Assembly (NCBI GenBank): GCA_013339895.1
Contig: JABACO010000006.1
Coordinates: 615,168 to 679,167 of the forward strand
DNA from: Ephydatia muelleri
Taxonomy: Eukaryota > Porifera > Demospongiae > Spongillida > Spongillidae
Reading direction: 5' to 3'
Length of the DNA stretch: 64,000 nucleotides
The notes beneath the pieces are model-generated. The model was not told where the DNA came from and ran no database searches. It saw only the letters and a list, made by a program, of their open reading frames with translations. Below, piece by piece: positions 34,616 to 45,774 of the stretch (position 1 is its first letter; every line of letters starts with the position of its first letter). The position numbers and the translations under genes are program-made.

Positions 34616-34817
34616 TTTGTGGAGGGTACAAGGGGAGGGGGAGGAGGGTACAAGGGGAGGTACAAGGGGAGGGGAGGAGGTACCTCCCCCTCCAGAGAAG
34701 AGTGACATTGTATGATCAGGAGATGCACCTTTGATTTTGAAGGGCCATGTTGAATATAATTATTAACTTTGTTCAACTTTATTATTTTACTAATATTGAA
34801 TAAAGAATACTCCAATA

Positions 34818-34821
<4 letters not shown>

Positions 34822-34865
<44 letters not shown>
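34822..34865. repeat. (CA)n microsatellite
   Basis: About 44 bp of CA ending in CACAG, which would serve as the acceptor for the candidate exon at 34866. Confidence 0.9.
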
Positions 34866-34866
<1 letters not shown>

Positions 34867-36562
34867 AACCAGCTACTGCTGATCCATACCACACCATACC
34901 AAACAGAAGAATGACAAACCAGAGCAAAACATCTGACCATGCACAAAGTAAGTTGGACTGGGCACTAGGTATGGTTGGATTATGGTGATCTGGGCACTAG
35001 GTTGTGGTCTGGGTACTAGGTATGGTGGTCTGGGAACTAGGTGATGGGTGGGGTAGTGGGAGTTGGCTCAATTGCCAATAAATGCAAGTAACCTTTTAAC
35101 TATTTCATAGGCAAAGCCAACATGTTGTGCAAAGAAAAAGTGTTGTGTGTTGCAGGAAAACGTAGTTAGCAAACAACTTACACTATATGACCAGGAAACA
35201 ACTGATCAATATGTTGTTTTCTGCAAAGTATTAACTGTTTAGATAAACAGAGTGGCTTTAGTATAGCACCTGCCGCGCAATATTGCTCTGTTGCCCGTGA
35301 AAAAGTTAAAACAATGATGCAGCCATTTATTATATTTTGCCATCTTTCAGTCACTGAAGGTCTGTGAACAACTTGGATGGACTTTCATTTTCAACTTCAT
35401 CACTTAATTTCTTAGCTGCATAGCATGTGTGTCTGTACAGTGTATATGTTGAGCTAACCAATGTAGATTTTTGTGTATTGGTTTTTGTGTTATGAGGTGA
35501 GAATGTGTTGAAACTAAACCACATTGTAAAGGTGGGAGGGGAGGGGAGGGGTGTGGCTTCGGTCATTTAATGGTACTAGAGCATCATGTAAAATGTGACA
35601 ACACCAATGACTGGCCTGGGGAAGAGGATGCAGGTATCCCTGGAGATGATCCTACATGTGAAACAATGATAAGTCATATGTAAGACATCACTGCCACACA
35701 ACAGAAGAGTAAACTAGCTACTGCATGACCCACTACTGACCCATGTTGATGATCATATGACAATGTATTCTAAGACATCATGTGATCCAAATGCCCATGA
35801 TGTAATGTGCTTAGTTACAGGTTAGGGGCAGTACTTTGGTGACAAATGAAGAGTAGTATTCAGTGCTTTGATGGACCCTCTCCACAAATATGTACACGTA
35901 TGTTGCAAAGTAGGTCTAGACCGGATGTCACTTAGTTCTGGTTTTCCTACATTTTGCTATAACTCATATCAATAACTCTGACCCACCTCCTCTTTGAAAA
36001 CCACCTCATCTGGAATGAATATATATATATATATATTTTTGTTAGACCAAAGAACTCTAAGGCATTCTACAAGAAAGGAGTTACCAAAACGGAATTAGAT
36101 TTGCAATCATTTGGTAGTGTTTAGAAACCATGCTAGGCTACTTCTACAATTATGCAAGGTGGAATAGCTCCCTCATGTGTTGGGGACTTGCAGCGCCGTG
36201 AGAAGATCATATTATTAACTTAAGTTTACTCCATTATTCAATTTTGCAATTGCTATTGAAACATTTCTCTCACATGATGGCGCTTGCTTTTCCTCACCTT
36301 ACCAGCACTGCCCATTTCTTTGATATTTTCTTGCTATTGTCTACAATGAGTGTCAGTCTAATTGTACTAGTATTTGCTCCTGATTAGAACAGCAGTGACC
36401 AGAATTTTCATTACACATTGCTAAATTTCTCATCACTCTAATTTTTGTGGGTAGAGAGTCCTGCAATTAATTATTTTTTATTCACCAATTTATACAGTAC
36501 AGGAAACCAGCCCTGATATCACCTACACCGCCTCTGACTGCTCACCCGGACGGAGACGGTAA
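34866..36562 (+). CDS. Candidate last two exons of receptor copy B
   Basis: Exon 34866-34947 (after ACACAG, before GTAAGT) encodes 27 residues with DPYHTIPNRR. Exon 36498-36562 encodes QETSPDITYTASDCSPGRRR then TAA. Phases are 0-1 and 1-stop, which fits the phase-0 end of the copy B exon at 19565. The tyrosine-containing composition matches the upstream tail exons. Between them lies the 14.5 kb nested transposon block. In phase 0 the last exon reads a longer acidic sequence (ELVLLDDDDDDDDNLDREI) to 36705, an alternative I cannot exclude. Confidence 0.35.
34948..36497. other. Probable intron, no gene recognised
   Basis: Separates the two candidate terminal exons of copy B. Only short ORFs and a (TA)n run near 36020 are present. 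Confidence 0.4.
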
Positions 36563-36706
36563 TATTGAGGAAAAGGATGAATTAGTACTACTGGATGACG
36601 ATGACGATGATGACGACAATTTGGACCGTGAAATTGCCGAGCAAATTATTCCGGAGAGACAATTGCATGAACTATACATTGCAAATGTATGTCCTAGAGG
36701 TTATTA

Positions 36707-36803
36707 ACATGGTAGTAAAGAGATGTGAGGTACACACAGGAGCCATGTGCTACACAGTCAGTGTTGTGTGGCAGCCATTGTAGGCATCTCTTTACTACCA
36801 TGT
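36707..36803. repeat. Perfect 19-bp inverted repeat with 59-bp spacer
   Basis: ACATGGTAGTAAAGAGATG at 36707-36725 is perfectly complemented at 36785-36803. It may be a miniature element. Confidence 0.85.
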
Positions 36804-36881
36804 GTCATTCAATCTGTGGTCCTGCGCATGTACAATTGTTTGGCATGGTAGTGGAGTGGGTTGATGAAGAATGCAGATCAT

Positions 36882-39768
36882 CCAGTACTGAAGCATGGTA
36901 GACTGCTGTTAGTGGCCAGTACTGAAGCAGGTTAGACTGCTGTTAGTGGCCAGTACTGAAGCATGGTAGACTGCTGTTAGTGGCCAGTACTGAAGCAGGT
37001 TAGACTGCTGTTAGTGGCCAGTACTGAAGCAGGTTAGACTGCTGTTAGTGGCCAGTACTGAAGCATGGTAGACTGCTGTTAGTGGCCAGTACTGAAGCAT
37101 GGTAGACTGCTGTTAGTGGCCAGTACTGAAGCAGGTTAGACTGCTGTTAGTGGCCAGTACTGAAGCATGGTAGACTGCTGTTAGTGGCCAGTACTGAAGC
37201 AGGTTAGACTGCTGTTAGTGGCCAGTACTGAAGCAGGTTAGACTGCTGTTAGTGGCCAGTACTGAAGCATGGTAGACTGCTGTTAGTGGCCAGTACTGAA
37301 GCATGGTAGACTGCTGTTAGTGGCCAGTACTGAAGCATGGTAGACTGCTGTTAGTGGCCAGTACTGAAGCATGGTAGACTGCTGTTAGTGGCCAGTACTG
37401 AAGCAGGTTAGACTGCTGTTAGTGGCCAGTACTGAAGCAGGTTAGACTGCTGTTAGTGGCCAGTACTGAAGCATGGTAGACTGCTGTTAGTGGCCAGTAC
37501 TGAAGCATGGTAGACTGCTGTTAGTGGCCAGTACTGAAGCATGGTAGACTGCTGTTAGTGGCCAGTACTGAAGCATGGTAGACTGCTGTTAGTGGCCAGT
37601 ACTGAAGCATGGTAGACTGCTGTTAGTGGCCAGTACTGAAGCAGGTTGGACTGCTGTTAGTGGCCAGTACTGAAGCATGGTAGACTGCTGTCAGTGGCCA
37701 GTACTGAAGCATGGTAGACTGCTGTTAGTGGCCAGTACTGAAGTATGGTAGACTGCTGTTAGTGGCCAGTACTGAAGCAGGTTGGACTGCTGTTAGTGGC
37801 CAGTACTGAAGCAGGGTACACTGCTGTTAGTGGCCAGTACTGAAGCAGGTTGGACTGCTGTTAGTGGCCAGTACTGAAGCAGGGTACACTGCTGTTAGTG
37901 GCCAGTACTGAAGCAGGTTGGACTGCTGTTAGTGGCCAGTACTGAAGCAGGTGGACTGCTGTTGGTGGCCAGTACTGAAGCATGGTAGACTGCTGTTAGT
38001 GGCCAGTACTGAAGCATGGTAGACTGCTGTTAGTGGCCAGTACTGAAGCATGGTGGACTGCTGTTAGTGGCCAGTACTAAAGCATGGTAGACTGCTGTTA
38101 GTGGCCAGTACTGAAGCAGGTTAGACTGCTGTTAGTGGCCAGTACTGAAGCATGGTAGACTGCTGTTAGTGGCCAGTACTGAAGCATGGTAGACTGCTGT
38201 TAGTGGCCAGTACTGAAGCAGGTTGGACTGCTGTTAGTGGCCAGTACTGAAGCATGGTAGACTGCTGTTAGTGGCCAGTACTGAAGCAGGTTGGACTGCT
38301 GTTAGTGGCCAGTACTGAAGCATGGTAGACTGCTGTTAGTGGCCAGTACTGAAGCATGGTAGACTGCTGTTAGTGGCCAGTACTGAAGCATGGTAGACTG
38401 CTGTTAGTGGCCAGTACTGAAGCATGGTAGACTGCTGTTAGTGGCCAGTACTGAAGCATGGTAGACTGCTGTTAGTGGCCAGTACTGAAGCAGGTTGGAC
38501 TGCTGTTAGTGGCCAGTACTGAAGCATGGTAGACTGCTGTTAGTGGCCAGTACTGAAGCATGGTAGACTGCTGTCAGTGGCCAGTACTGAAGCATGGTAG
38601 ACTGCTGTTAGTGGCCAGTACTGAAGCATGGTAGACTGCTGTTAGTGGCCAGTACTGAAGCATGGTAGACTGCTGTTAGTGGCCAGTACTGAAGCATGGT
38701 AGACTGCTGTTAGTGGCCAGTACTGAAGCAGGTTGGACTGCTGTTAGTGGCCAGTACTGAAGCATGGTAGACTGCTGTTAGTGGCCAGTACTGAAGTATG
38801 GTAGACTGCTGTTAGTGGCCAGTACTGAAGCAGGTTGGACTGCTGTTAGTGGCCAGTACTGAAGCAGGGTACACTGCTGTTAGTGGCCAGTACTGAAGCA
38901 GGTTGGACTGCTGTTAGTGGCCAGTACTGAAGCAGGTGGACTGCTGTTGGTGGCCAGTACTGAAGCATGGTGGACTGCTGTTAGTGGCCAGTACTGAAGC
39001 ATGGTAGACTGCTGTTAGTGGCCAGTACTGAAGCATGGTAGACTGCTGTTAGTGGCCAGTACTGAAGCATGGTGGACTGCTGTTAGTGGCCAGTACTAAA
39101 GCATGGTAGACTGCTGTTAGTGGCCAGTACTGAAGCAGGTTAGACTGCTGTTAGTGGCCAGTACTGAAGCATGGTAGACTGCTGTTAGTGGCCAGTACTG
39201 AAGTATGGTAGACTGCTGTTAGTGGCCAGTACTGAAGCAGGTTGGACTGCTGTTAGTGGCCAGTACTGAAGCATGGTAGACTGCTGTTAGTGGCCAGTAC
39301 TGAAGCAGGTTGGACTGCTGTTAGTGGCCAGTACTGAAGCATGGTAGACTGCTGTTAGTGGCCAGTACTGAAGCATGGTAGACTGCTGTTAGTGGCCAGT
39401 ACTGAAGCATGGTAGACTGCTGTTAGTGGCCAGTACTGAAGCAGGTTGGACTGCTGTTAGTGGCCAGTACTGAAGCATGGTAGACTGCTGTCAGTGGCCA
39501 GTACTGAAACATGGTAGACTGCTGTCAGTGGCCAGTACTGAAGCATGGTAGACTGCTGTTAGTGGCCAGTACTGAAGCAGGTTGGACTGCTGTTAGTGGC
39601 CAGTACTGAAGCATGGTAGACTGCTGTTAGTGGCCAGTACTGAAGCATGGTAGACTGCTGTTAGTGGCCAGTACTGAAGCAGGTTGGACTGCTGTTAGTG
39701 GCCAGTACTGAAGCAGGGTAGACTGCTGTTAGTGGCCAGTACTGAAGCATGGTAGACTGCTGTTGGTA
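36882..39768. repeat. 34-bp minisatellite, about 85 copies, with higher-order structure
   Basis: The unit is GAAGCATGGTAGACTGCTGT followed by TAGTGGCCAGTACT. Variant units (GCAGGTTAGAC, GCAGGTTGGAC, GCAGGGTACAC, GAAGTATGG, ACTAAAGC, CTGTCAGTGG) recur in the same order about 1.02-1.05 kb apart, e.g. AAGTATGG at 37741 and 38793, ACTAAAGC near 38078 and 39098. The array contains no spacers, so it is not a CRISPR. Confidence 0.97.
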
Positions 39769-40224
39769 GCACGTCCTTTGCCTCCTGCTTGGGTGGTGTG
39801 CAATGTGTTCAATAAGCAATGATATATTGCATTTGATGATACATCATGCTTGCTTGGCAGCCTTGCGGGATCAGTTTTCAACTTTGACATCTAACATGAT
39901 CACACACTTCCTTTCATTTTTATTGGTGTGAAGAGGGAGAGATGTCTGAATACAATTTTCAAGCTATCATACACCTTATCTTACACTTATCATACAGTAT
40001 GTGTATGCCACAATGAATGCTACACAGTCCTACATTTTTGCAAATTAGTTTTGAGGACATGAATTTTACAGCTGCTATGAATGGAGCTACATGTACCAGC
40101 AGGTGTAATGTTCACAGTCAAGATGGAGGACAGACAGTACATGTATGTGGCATCAGAAGGAGGTAGGCTGGAGGTCCACACATACAGGTTACTCCACTAG
40201 CACCCTGAGCTGAACATTGTTGAC
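39769..40224. other. No gene recognised
   Basis: Unique sequence between the 34-bp array and the receptor remnant D. Nothing supportable is seen. Confidence 0.4.
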
Positions 40225-41760
40225 TGCTAGTGACCTGGACCCCTCCCACTACTTGTGGTGTTCCTACCAGCTACAATGTCACTATCACAATGACAGAAGT
40301 AGACAGAACCCCTCTCCTGTGTAGCCACACACTCACTCTGTGAAGCCACACCCCTCCCCTAGTTACAACATTGATGCTAGTAGATATGCAGATCAGAGGC
40401 CATGTCTGAACAGCAATAAATTAATCTCCCATATTCTATATATAGACACTTCTGTAAATGGTGATGTAATGAATGACGCAAGCTATGGCACAAGAATGAT
40501 GGTGATCAGATGTTCATTGAGCCAGTGCTTCTATGGTGTGCTGCAATACTGATCCCTCTGTTCCTCCTGACTCAAGTGTGTACAACATCTCCACTACCAG
40601 AGGCACAGAGGTGTCTGTCTCCCTACAAGGCCTCACCAGTGGTCAGATGTACTACTGCAAGGCAGCAGCTACCAACACTAACTGTAATAACTGTACTGGT
40701 CCAGTGGTTGGAGGTGTGAAGGTGTTCTTCAGTTACATATCAGTTTCATATCAGGCCAGTTAGCACTCAAAGTAACTATGCATGCATGCATGCATAGTTA
40801 GTACATTATGCAAAATAATATTTAGGATACCAAAAATGTAGATTTGAACCTTCCCCGGGGGGGGGGGGGGGGAGGAGGGGGGGAGGAGGTATTTAAAACA
40901 ATGTATTGAATGAGGATTGAACCTGTTGATTCAAATATGTATACCTAGTGCTGAAAACATTTGATCAATTGAACATGTGCTATGGAGATTTAAAGATTAT
41001 GTCATTGGTTTGTAGAGCAAGTCACTGCTTACAGGTAACGAATGCCACCCTTCCAGCCACATCAAAGGAGGAAGGTGCCCCTGGAGAGAGGTGTGCACCA
41101 ATTGGAGGTTATAACTGGTGAGGGCAGTGAAGCTAGGAGGTGTGGCCTCAGGGGACAGAATGGAACCATCAGCTGTAGCAACCAATACACAACAAGCAAC
41201 ATATGCTATCCCTGATCTAACAAAGAAGGCAAGTGGGTGTGGACTGCTATTACCATGGTTACTTTGAATGAAGTATTGTGAGGTTTCTGAATGGCATAAT
41301 CATTTTCATGGTTTTAATATGTGCCAGCAGGGACAAAGCATGGCAGACACACACCCACCACTACCTGCCCCTCTGAAGGAGGGAGGTGATGGACCACCAC
41401 CATTACCTGCCCCTCTGAAGGAGGGAGGTGATGGACCACCACCATTACCTGCCCCTCTGAAGGAGGGAGATGAGGGACCACCACCACTACCTGCCCCTCT
41501 GAAGGAGGGAGATGATGGACCACCACCACTACCTGCCCCTCTGAAGGAGGGAGATGATGGACCACCACCACTACCTGCTCCTCTGAAGGAGGGAGATGAT
41601 GGACCACCACCATTACCTGCTCCTCTGAAGGAGGGAGATGATGGACCACCACCATTACCTGCCCCTCTGAAGGAGGGAGATGATGGACCACCACCACTAC
41701 CTGCCCCTCTGAAGGAGGGAGATGAGGGACCACCACTGGCCATGTATGCTCTGTGAGGAC
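40225..41760 (+). pseudogene. Receptor remnant D
   Basis: Broken pieces of the receptor exons occur in order: an FN3 piece (40230-40310, SYNVTI then frameshift); a CC-type FN3 exon (about 40525-40763) lacking its 5' part; a tail exon starting 41035 after CTTACAG, which loses bases after GGY and hits a stop (NW*); and a proline exon 41331-41756 in which nine 14-residue units [14 protein letters not shown] replace the single unit of copy B and MYAL is followed by TGA where copy B has TGC. Signal, Ig and transmembrane exons are missing. The proline exon frame is open and could still be transcribed, but the locus as a whole is decayed. Confidence 0.75.
41343..41735 (+). repeat. 42-bp coding repeat, nine copies
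   Basis: Each 42-bp unit encodes [10 protein letters not shown] followed by GDGP, DEGP or DDGP. The length is a multiple of three, so expansion keeps frame. Copy B has one unit at 19428-19470. Confidence 0.95.
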
Positions 41761-42079
41761 CTGCCACTGATGATAGGGATGTGGGCGTGGTAATTTGGTG
41801 TGGATATCTTCATGGACTGACCACTTCATTTGAGGTAGGTGTAGCCATACCCACCCATATGCAACTCAGAAGACACATCAGCATTCCATCTTGTTTGTAA
41901 CCCTATTTAGAGCATAGTCCAAACACCACACACATGACAAGGGATACTAGCTTGAATGGTTCCACAGCTTGGCCTGTAGCTTCTATGGCAGATATGTAGC
42001 AATAGGGTGTGTCCATCCAGCCTAGCTCCACTTCCTTCCTCCACCTCAATAACCCTGGCTCTGCTGTTGGAGTGCTTTA

Positions 42080-42128
<49 letters not shown>

Positions 42129-42190
42129 CATGCGTGCGTGCGTTTGTGTGTGTGCGCGTGCGTTTGTGTGTGCGTGTGTGTGTGTGTGTG
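42080..42190. repeat. (TG)n microsatellite with CG and TTTG interruptions
   Basis: The paralogous counterpart of 19811-19921. ORFs of alternating Cys-Val or Thr-His are artefacts. Confidence 0.95.
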
Positions 42191-42436
42191 GAGCAGGTGA
42201 GAGAACAGATGTGTAGAATTAAAAATATGTAGTTCAACATCTGGTGTGTACACCATCAAATAAGGGTGCCTTAGGCAATATATCCAAAGCCTTGACAAGG
42301 TGGTACCATGCTTATCCTTACATGTGAATGGTTGTGTTTTTGTTTTTGCACCTAAATTAAAGCTCATGTTTTGATATTTCTCGACCTGTGTATGAAAACT
42401 GTCAATTCTCTGGAGAGGAAAACAAAACTAAGTCAA

Positions 42437-42502
42437 TAACACACATACACACACACAAACACGCACACATATACATACACATCCACACATATACATACAC
42501 AT

Positions 42503-42586
<84 letters not shown>
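42437..42586. repeat. (CA)n microsatellite
   Basis: An impure 5' part with ATACATACACATCCACA units and a pure CA run from about 42505. Confidence 0.95.
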
Positions 42587-42589
<3 letters not shown>

Positions 42590-42835
42590 TAATGATAGGC
42601 ACATCATGTGTAGTAAATTAAAGGTAGTTTCAAGCATTGGAATGTGCCAAAGTGCAGCATCCTGTGACATAGCATGATGTAGGGACAGCTGGGCTTTCAC
42701 ATCATTGACCACTCAAATATGTACACACTTTGTCAAAGCCTAGGGTTGCCATGGTCACTGATTAGTAATAATATAATGTGGCCAATGGGATAATTGTGAG
42801 TTGCCATGACATTAGGACACACCCACCTGGAGGTC

Positions 42836-42919
42836 TTATGTCAGTAGCTAGGACACTACTCAGTATTGTATGGTATAGCTAGGACATGTATGGTATAGCT
42901 AGGACATGTGTGATGTAGC
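42836..42919. repeat. 20-bp tandem repeat, left part
   Basis: Units of GTAGCTAGGACATGTATG type. The array continues at 50212-50395, on the other side of the transposon that landed in it. Confidence 0.85.
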
Positions 42920-42984
42920 TACCCAGCGAAAAAATCTTGTCCATGATCTTGGTCAAGATCATGGCCAAGATCAAGGCGGCATGG

Positions 42985-43312
42985 ATTATTGCGGCCAAAT
43001 TCCACAGCATCTTGCCCCAAGATCTTGGCCATGATCTTACCCATGAACCAAGATCTTATCCAAGATCTTGCCTCCTTGTCCCAAGATCATGCCCAGGATC
43101 TTGCCTCCTTGTCCCAAGATCATGCCCATGATCTTGCCTCCTTGTCCCAAGATCATGCCCATGATCTTGCCTAACTTGTCCCAAGATCATGCCCAGGATC
43201 TTGCCTACTTCTCCCAAGATCATGCCCAGGATCTTGCCTCCTTGTCCCAAGATCATGCCCAGGATCTTGCCTACTTGTCCCAAGATCATGCCCATGATAC
43301 TGATCGAACATA
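42985..43312. repeat. 33-bp subterminal tandem repeat
   Basis: About eight units of CAAGATCATGCCCAGGATCT followed by TGCCTCCTTGTCC inside the left end of the transposon. The derivative copy has about three (52960-53065). Confidence 0.92.
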
Positions 43313-43360
43313 TTTTATTGAATGCACTATACAATTGAATAGAAAATGTACAGTATTACT

Positions 43361-45705
43361 TTACTTCTTTCTACCTTTGTCTCTGCATTTCTGAGTGCAA
43401 GATTGTCTTATAGCCTCAACATTTTCTTTCAGTTCCGAAGCACTGAATTTTTTGTTTTAAGCAATCTATAAAATGATTTGCAAAATTGAACACACATTCA
43501 TGGGTGATGTATCTCTATACCTTCAAACAGCTTCATTCGTTCAGGGGACAAAGGCGGCTTCACACTGGTAGTGGACTTTCCCACTGGTACAAATGATGAT
43601 TGTTTTAATTCATCCTCAGTATACAATGCATCTAACAATCCCAGTGCATATTTCACCACATTTGTCCCTCGGACTTTTAGCAGGTCCACACCATTTTTCT
43701 ATTGTAAACAAAACATGTGAACAGGCATTTATGTTACTGCTGTTACTTACATTCACAAAGTACTCTGGGGATTGGTTGATAGGCTTAGATTGGCTTTCTG
43801 CCTGTGCCTCTTTGGATGTCGATGGTGGGTCGCAGGTCAGTGTTGTTGAAGGTGTTAGTTGACAGTTTGGTGTTGGTACTGAATTTCCTATTAAAATGTA
43901 TATGTTATGCACTTATATTATAGTATTAGTTATACCTGTGTTTGAAATGAGATGGTTTAGAATACCTTCCACTGCAATTCGGATACGCCTAAGCTCATCT
44001 GATAGAGTTGCATTGCATTCCTACATGTCAGTATGAATAAATTATTTATCTTAATAACTTTCTCCACAATACAGGAAACTAAATTAACATAGGTAATTCC
44101 GTAACATGTCATTGGTATTGTAATATAAATAACACAATACATGGATGTGGTAGTGCCTAATTTATATGCTCTTATGACACAACATGGCATAGGTACTTAA
44201 AAATAAAAACATAATGATTTGATGCCAACAATGCGTACATATATTATTAAATTTTATATGATTACTGTCTGCGTAGTAATATGAAAACATAACACATGAT
44301 ATATTGTATGATTAGAGATTTGTAACTAACATGTGACTCCTGTGTTTCCTTTCCTGCTTCAGGTACACATAGTTTACTTGGTACGGCTGTCATACTGTCA
44401 CTTTGTGCTTTAAGTACAGCACACTCGTTTTCCTAAGAATGTTTGGAGGGTTATGCCTAGAATGTCACACATTTATAATGCAAAACACCTTACCTCACCG
44501 CAGGTCAGTTGTGTTTCCGTATTCTACAGAATACATTAAAATTTAAATTACAAACACAACACAGTTCATTTTACCTCATAGTCATCTACAGTTTGCTTCG
44601 ACCAGGGTTGAGCCTGTTGTGAAAAACCCCACTTTAGAGTATCCTGTGGAAATGCATATATGTATAGTTCAGCAATTAGAGGGTTCTGTAAAAACATACA
44701 GGATGTTCCACAATCAAAGACAGTTTGCTAATCTTATCATAAAATTATTTATTTGGAATAAATTTATGAGCATCAAATGATTGATGAATGCATTCATCTT
44801 GTGATTGACTAAAATCAGAAATCAATATTTAGATTTAATGCAAAAAATCACACAATTTAAGTTATAGGCTTGCAATTATTCAGCATCTTACGTTTCATGA
44901 AATTTAGTTCAGCAACATTTTCTCACTTGCCTCTTTTTTTTTGCCCTTTCCATCTTTCTCACTATGTCCATTCTTTGCAACACAATCACCATCGTCATCA
45001 CTGCTACTATTAGAGTCTTCCAAAAAGGACTTTTTTTGATCTTCTAACAACGAGTAAAGGCAAAGGTATTGCATGATCTTACATGCTTATAACATATCAA
45101 TAGATAGTGCTTGCAGGATCACCCTATACCTATAAGTTTTCACCCAGCAAATGTATTATACATCACGCTAGAAACGCGCTGTCCCTATAAGCAAGCAGTA
45201 ACAAAAACAGTCTAAATAGCTGTGGTTCAAACATGCCCATTACGATAACTATGTGGTTTCCAATTAATCTCAGCAGCAGCTGAGTGTAAGCACAAAGAAA
45301 TGTTTTAGACGTTTAAATATAAAATCCCATTATCGAGGGCCAGGAGGTCAGGCCAATTAGGTATAGCTAGTTCTCAGTATTGTAGGCCTACCGGCTTCTG
45401 CGCGTGCCACGCGGACAGTGAGTCTGTTGTTGTTTTTTACCCACACCAACTCATTCCCTGCACGGAGATCGTCCTCTGTAACAAAGTCACGGTCCTCGTT
45501 CTCCAATGCAGTGCTCATTACGTCAAACTTCTTATTGGTTTCTGCGCAAACCACTTTCACTCGTTCTTTACATTAAGATTTGCTGGATAAAGTTATACAA
45601 GACATGTATATCTGCAAGAAACATACGCTTTTTCGCTGGAGGATCATCCCATGCCTTGTCTTTAAGCCTTGGATGCATCTTGTCTCTTGGTCTCTTCGAC
45701 GACAT
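43361..45705 (-). pseudogene. BEN-domain protein gene of the tnp2 element, copy 1
   Basis: Ten exons can be placed with matching phases: 45705-45627 (MSSKRPRDKMHPRLKDKAWD), 45565-45392, 45043-about 44941, 44643-44575, 44523-44494, 44432-44331, 44020-43936 (coiled-coil-like LSDELRRIRIAVEGILNHLI), 43887-43751, 43698-43521 and 43465-43361. The last two encode the BEN fold: VVKYALGLLDALYTEDELKQ, then KPPLSPERMKLFEGI, then (correct frame in copy 2) AIRQSCSQKCRDKGRKK. The N-terminal half is basic and acidic, with a SNSSSDDDGD patch. Copy 1 has an extra T in the last exon and a lengthened A-run in exon 3, both shifting frame. BEN domains bind DNA or chromatin proteins. A role in binding the element's ends is inferred. 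Confidence 0.7.
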
Positions 45706-45774
45706 GTAGCAGCTGCAGATTAAAATAGATAATTAGCACGTGGTCGAAATTAATCTCAATAAACAAAATTAACG
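45706..45774. promoter_or_regulatory. Bidirectional promoter of the tnp2 element
   Basis: Only 69 bp separate the BEN-gene ATG (minus, 45705) from the transposase ATG (plus, 45775). The interval is AT-rich and conserved in copy 2 (55683-55752). It must hold both start regions if neither gene has an upstream exon. Confidence 0.5.

Larger units (their letters stand above)
40980..42400. other. Segmental duplication of the copy B tail region
   Basis: 40980-42400 parallels parts of 17730-17960 and 19260-20100: tail exon, proline exon, TG tract, and the sequence AGGTGAGAGAAC...CATCTGGTGTGTA. Similarity stops in copy B where the foldback arm starts (20101). Confidence 0.75.

Noticed and set aside
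36498..36705. Acidic exon reading (VLLDDDDDDDDNLDREI)
   Set aside because: Open and protein-like, but its phase does not fit the preceding candidate exon and the Asp run comes from a GATGAC repeat. Kept only as an alternative.
36882..39768. CRISPR-like regular array of short repeats
   Set aside because: Units are directly adjacent with no unique spacers, the genome is eukaryotic and no cas genes are present. The same holds for 63172-64000 and 57140-57545.
40773..40800. TATGCATGCATGCATGCATA palindrome
   Set aside because: A simple (GCAT)n microsatellite, not a binding site that can be supported.
41306..41829. Minus-strand ORFs (SFRGAGNGGGPSSP and [12 protein letters not shown] repeats)
   Set aside because: By-products of a 42-bp repeat open in several frames. 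The plus frame matches copy B.
43056..43394. Repetitive ORFs (SQDHAQDLAS and DHGHDLGTRRQ)
   Set aside because: They lie in the 33-bp subterminal repeat of the transposon.
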